In this document: one piece after another, positions 14,743 through 17,045 of the stretch
Numbering within the stretch: position 1 is the first letter of the stretch
How the letters are laid out: each line of letters begins with the position of its first letter
NCBI GenBank assembly: GCA_035716005.1
Contig: DASTKG010000023.1
Coordinates: forward strand, 1 to 17,045
Origin: SZUA-252 sp035716005
GTDB taxonomy: Bacteria > Eisenbacteria > RBG-16-71-46 > SZUA-252
Length of the DNA stretch: 17,045 nt
Direction: 5' to 3'
Position numbers and translations under genes: made by a program
Notes under the pieces: model-generated
Database searches by the model: none
What the model saw: the letters and a program-made list of their open reading frames with translations, nothing else
Told to the model about the DNA's origin: nothing

Positions 14743-15573
14743 ATGCGACGCCCCTTCGCCTACCTCGCCCCGATTCTACTCGTCCTCGCCTCCAGCCTCC
14801 TCGTCGCCGGCGATCTCCCGCCCTGGAGCGACTCGAACGGCATGGGCGAGCCCGCCATCGTCCTGATTCACAGCGCCGGAAGCGACCGCAGCGTCTGGGA
14901 CCTGGTGATGCCGGCCCTGGTCGCCAACCACCGCGTCATCCGCGTGGAGCTTCCCGGGCACGGCGCGTCGCCCGCGATCGCGAAGGTCGACGTGAAGTCG
15001 GTGGCCGCCGCCGTCGATCGCGCGCTCGCGAAGGAGAAGGTGGAGCGGGCCATCCTGGTGGGACACTCCTACGGTGGATGGGTGGCGCTCGAGGAGGCGG
15101 TGGCGCATCCGAAGCGGGCCGCCGCCGTCGTGGTGATCGACATGGGCGCCTACACCCCGCGGGACTCGATCCGGACGGCGACCCTCGAGCTTCACTTGAA
15201 GGAGCGCTACCCCTCGCTCGTTCGCGTCATGTTCGAGGTCATGTCGGTCGATCCGGTCGAATGCGATTCGGCGGTCGCGCTCGCGCTGAGGACGCCGCCC
15301 GAGGTCCTCACGGCCTACTTGAAGGACGCGTGGCAGGCCGATCTCCGGCCCCGGATCAAGAACCTGAAGACGCCGGTGCACGTCGTCGCCGCCGAAGCGA
15401 CGTGGCCCGTCTCGCGGACGTGGGAGCAGATGCAGGAGGCGTTCGGCTATCGGACGGCGGGACCGGTCGAGGGGCACCGCGTGATGGCGTCGGGACATCT
15501 CGTCATGCGGGATCAGCCCGACAGTCTCGTCGCCATCGTGGAGGGGATCGCCGCTTCCCTTCCGAAGCGCTGA
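14743..15573 (+). CDS. Exported alpha/beta hydrolase
   Basis: This is a 276-residue alpha/beta hydrolase with an N-terminal export signal: MRRPFAYLAPILLVLASSLL, with a likely cut near VAG at 21-23. The fold is seen as IVLIHSAGSDRSVW (oxyanion loop, 39-52), ELPGHGASP (69-77), the nucleophile S109 in VGHSYGGW and a His in MASGHLVMRDQP near the end. The usual acid after the seventh strand is missing (VVAAEATWP). D133 in VVIDMGAY, after the sixth strand, is a candidate replacement. No substrate can be assigned; esterase, lipase or haloperoxidase-like activity are all possible. The ATG follows the YdfG-like stop by 3 bases, with GGAGG at 14726-14730 and a rather long 12-base spacer. It is therefore probably co-transcribed with that gene. 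Confidence 0.82.
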   Translation: MRRPFAYLAPILLVLASSLLVAGDLPPWSDSNGMGEPAIVLIHSAGSDRSVWDLVMPALVANHRVIRVELPGHGASPAIAKVDVKSVAAAVDRALAKEKVERAILVGHSYGGWVALEEAVAHPKRAAAVVVIDMGAYTPRDSIRTATLELHLKERYPSLVRVMFEVMSVDPVECDSAVALALRTPPEVLTAYLKDAWQADLRPRIKNLKTPVHVVAAEATWPVSRTWEQMQEAFGYRTAGPVEGHRVMASGHLVMRDQPDSLVAIVEGIAASLPKR

Positions 15574-15599
15574 CGCCGCGCTTCTCCGGCTCGCGATCG

Positions 15600-15621
15600 C
15601 GCGGCGGAGCCCCCCGCCGCG
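15600..15621. terminator. Hairpin between convergent genes, terminator candidate
   Basis: CGCGGCGG (15600-15607) and CCGCCGCG (15614-15621) form a perfect 8-base GC stem with a 6-base loop. It lies in the 48-base gap between the exported hydrolase and the convergent methyltransferase, touching the latter's stop codon. No T-run follows in either direction, so it would be at best a weak or protein-assisted terminator shared by both transcripts. Confidence 0.4.
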
Positions 15622-16395
15622 TCAGCGGCGCTGGAGGACGTGGTAGAGGTTCCCGTGCTCCCCGTAGCGCTTCCATTCGAGCGGGAAGGGCTCGAATCGA
15701 TCCCAGTAGATCGCCTCGAGCCGGAAGGGGCTCCCCGCCACCAGGCGATCGAAATCGTCCTGCGTCCAATAGCGGAGGAGGTGCTCCTCCTCGATTCGCC
15801 GCCGCCACGATCCGCGGCGCGCCGTGACGACGCAGCGCTGATGACTTCGCTTCGCCGCCTCGTCCTCCCGCTCCACCATCCAGGTCAGCGTGGTCGAGAG
15901 TCCGTTGCCCCGATTTCCCCAGGGGCCGAATCGCGCGAGCTCGGGGGGCTCGCCGCCGTACGAGATCTGGACGACGTAGATGCCGCCCGGGACGAGCATC
16001 CGGCCCATCCGCTCCAGGTGCGAGGCGAACGGAGCGTCCTCCAGCAGGTAGCCGATCGAGTTCACCGGGTTGATCGCGGCCTCGAAACGTCCCGGCGCCG
16101 TGAACGACTCCATGTCGCCCTCGAAGGCCGCGCCGCCGAGCGGCCGGAGCCGGGCGTCGGCGAACGCCGCCATTTCCGCGCTCCGATCGTAGCCGACGGC
16201 TTCGTACCCGCGCCGCGCGAAGGCCTCGAGCATTCGTCCCGTTCCGCAGCAGGGCTCGAGAACGCGCCGGACCTTCGTCCGCGCGTGCGCGCGGAAACAC
16301 GTTTCGTAGAAATCGATCTCCCGCGCCAGGTCCCACCCGAACGCGACTTCGTAGATCTCGGGGCTCGAATAGAGCGGCGGCTTCGGCTCGGTCAT
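15622..16395 (-). CDS. Class I SAM-dependent methyltransferase
   Basis: This 257-residue soluble methyltransferase has motif I as VLEPCCGTGRM (45-55), the acidic end of strand two as D70 in VGYDRSAEM and motif II/III around EGDMESF (92-98). AINPVNSIGYLL follows at the position where family members contact the substrate side, then GRMLVPGGIYVVQ (131-143). The remaining approximately 110 residues form a beta-rich substrate region with LRYWTQDDFDRL. This resembles Methyltransf_25/11 proteins that often act on small molecules; the methyl acceptor cannot be inferred. The ATG at 16393-16395 is preferred to an in-frame codon at 16431 because the extra residues look non-coding. No SD is present. A weak -10-like CAAAGT ends 6 bases before the ATG, like the spacing at 13960. 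Confidence 0.82.
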   Translation of the reverse strand: MTEPKPPLYSSPEIYEVAFGWDLAREIDFYETCFRAHARTKVRRVLEPCCGTGRMLEAFARRGYEAVGYDRSAEMAAFADARLRPLGGAAFEGDMESFTAPGRFEAAINPVNSIGYLLEDAPFASHLERMGRMLVPGGIYVVQISYGGEPPELARFGPWGNRGNGLSTTLTWMVEREDEAAKRSHQRCVVTARRGSWRRRIEEEHLLRYWTQDDFDRLVAGSPFRLEAIYWDRFEPFPLEWKRYGEHGNLYHVLQRR

Positions 16396-16440
16396 GCGGG
16401 GACTTTGCGGCCGGAGCGCCGATCCGCGCAAGGGGGCGAT

Positions 16441-16459
16441 GGCCGCCCGCGGCGCGGCC
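16441..16459. other. Inverted repeat in the divergent methyltransferase/ATP-grasp gap
   Basis: GGCCGC (16441-16446) and GCGGCC (16454-16459) form a 6-base inverted repeat around CCGCGGC, itself nearly palindromic. It lies in the 119-base gap between the two divergent genes, about 40 bases upstream of the -10 element of the ATP-grasp gene. It may be an operator, but such repeats arise easily in GC-rich DNA. Confidence 0.25.
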
Positions 16460-16497
16460 CCCTCGAGCCGATCCCCCTACCCGCCCCGCGTGGAGCG

Positions 16498-16514
16498 TGG
16501 TACGTTTCGTCCGC
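16498..16514 (+). promoter_or_regulatory. Extended -10-like element before the ATP-grasp gene
   Basis: TGG-TACGTT (16498-16506) has the TGnTAnnnT form of an extended -10. It ends 8 bases before the ATG at 16515, with no SD between. Transcription would begin about two bases before the start codon, so the mRNA would be nearly leaderless. Confidence 0.5.
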
Positions 16515-17045
16515 ATGAGCGACAACCCGCTTCGCATCGGCATTCTCTACGACGAGTGGTACGTGGATCGCGAAGCCGCCGAGGCCGAGCAGGCGGCCGA
16601 GGCCGCGAGCGACGCCCCGCCCAAGCGGAAGCGCCGGCGCGAGAAATCGGACCGCGAGGAGATCCGGACGGCGCTCGAGCGGCGCGGCCACACGTGCGTG
16701 TCGCTCTGCGTCGACGGCAAGCCGCGCTCGCTGAAGGCGCTCGCCGGCGCGGACGTCGATCTCGTCTTCAATCTCACCGAATCGTACGCCGGCGACGACA
16801 CGAAGGACGTGAATCTCGCCGCCTACCTCGACCTGCTGGGGCTTCCCTACACCGGGTCGGGCCCCGCGGGGCTTCACCTCGCGCAGGACAAGGCGGTCGC
16901 CAAACGCCTCTTCGCCTTCCACGGCATACGCTCCCCCCATTTCGCCACCGTCTATCAGGGGCGGCTCCAGTGGTCCGACGACCTCCACTTCCCGGTGATC
17001 GTGAAGCCGAAGCGGGAGGACGGCTCGATCGGCATCGAGTTCAAC
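16515..17045 (+). CDS. D-Ala-D-Ala-ligase-like ATP-grasp protein, N-terminal part (partial)
   Basis: These 177 codons run off the right edge without a stop. The N-terminal pre-ATP-grasp domain starts LRIGILYDEWYVD, then shows VDLVFNLTESYAGDD (81-95) and AAYLDLLGLPYTGSGPAGL (102-120). K126 in AQDKAVAKRL and the ATP-binding lysines K164 and K166 in VIVKPKREDGSIGIE follow. The pattern is that of the D-alanine-D-alanine ligase group, whose members join carboxylates to amines through an acyl phosphate. Many non-peptidoglycan relatives exist, so the substrates are open. An unusual, highly charged insertion at about 20-48 (Glu/Ala-rich, then KRKRRREK) separates the first strand from the first helix. 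The rest of the ATP-grasp fold and the catalytic metal site lie outside the window. Confidence 0.8.
   Translation, partial: MSDNPLRIGILYDEWYVDREAAEAEQAAEAASDAPPKRKRRREKSDREEIRTALERRGHTCVSLCVDGKPRSLKALAGADVDLVFNLTESYAGDDTKDVNLAAYLDLLGLPYTGSGPAGLHLAQDKAVAKRLFAFHGIRSPHFATVYQGRLQWSDDLHFPVIVKPKREDGSIGIEFN

Noticed and set aside
14743..14810. Alternative later start for the exported hydrolase without a signal peptide
   Set aside because: The first ATG follows the upstream stop by 3 bases and gives a standard signal sequence directly before the fold.
1..17045. Mobile element, CRISPR array, toxin-antitoxin pair or phage defence system
   Set aside because: No transposase, integrase, spaced identical repeats, terminal inverted repeats with target duplications, or recognisable defence domains were seen on either strand.

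Overview
The window is GC-rich, gene-dense bacterial DNA (visibly about two-thirds G+C or more). It looks like a Gram-negative, metagenome-type lineage: there is a complete RND tripartite pump with a TolC-type outer-membrane channel, a lipoprotein-type adaptor and several export signals. A short secreted fibronectin-III protein carries the phrase WTAPGDDG...YDIRYS, which I associate with Candidatus Eisenbacteria and related phyla. That placement is an inference from style, not a proven assignment. I see no tRNA, rRNA, CRISPR array, transposase or phage gene, and no gene-free stretch longer than about 240 bases.

Layout from left to right. (1) Positions 1-1444, plus strand: the tail of an ABC-2 exporter ATPase and its complete permease. 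(2) Positions 1451-2654, minus strand: a DUF4919-like protein, then a small secreted FN3 protein, separated by a leader region with three TGACA repeats. (3) Positions 2891-9818, minus strand: a probable four-gene unit read as HtrA-like protease, TolC-type channel, periplasmic adaptor and HAE1-type RND pump. The last three genes are joined by 4-base ATGA overlaps, and a strong hairpin follows the pump gene. (4) Positions 9967-10848, plus strand: a monoacylglycerol-lipase-like hydrolase, divergent from the protease gene and convergent with the next unit. (5) Positions 10865-13851, minus strand: glpD-glpK, also ATGA-coupled, behind a readable sigma-70-type promoter. (6) Positions 13960-15573, plus strand: a YdfG-type short-chain dehydrogenase followed by an exported alpha/beta hydrolase. 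(7) Positions 15622-16395, minus strand: a class I SAM methyltransferase. (8) Positions 16515-17045, plus strand: the start of a D-Ala-D-Ala-ligase-like ATP-grasp protein that runs off the window.

Functional themes: export and efflux (ABC exporter, tripartite pump) with possible envelope quality control (HtrA-like protease), and glycerol/lipid catabolism. In the second theme a lipase-like hydrolase could release glycerol, GlpK would phosphorylate it and GlpD would oxidise it to dihydroxyacetone phosphate. No glycerol facilitator gene is seen.

The most distinctive non-coding signal is a set of start codons with no Shine-Dalgarno sequence but a -10-like hexamer 6-9 bases upstream. Two of these have an extended TGn element. 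They suggest leaderless transcription for part of the gene set, next to classical SD-led genes. I did not find a clearly novel multi-gene system. Most of the window is ordinary core and accessory metabolism.
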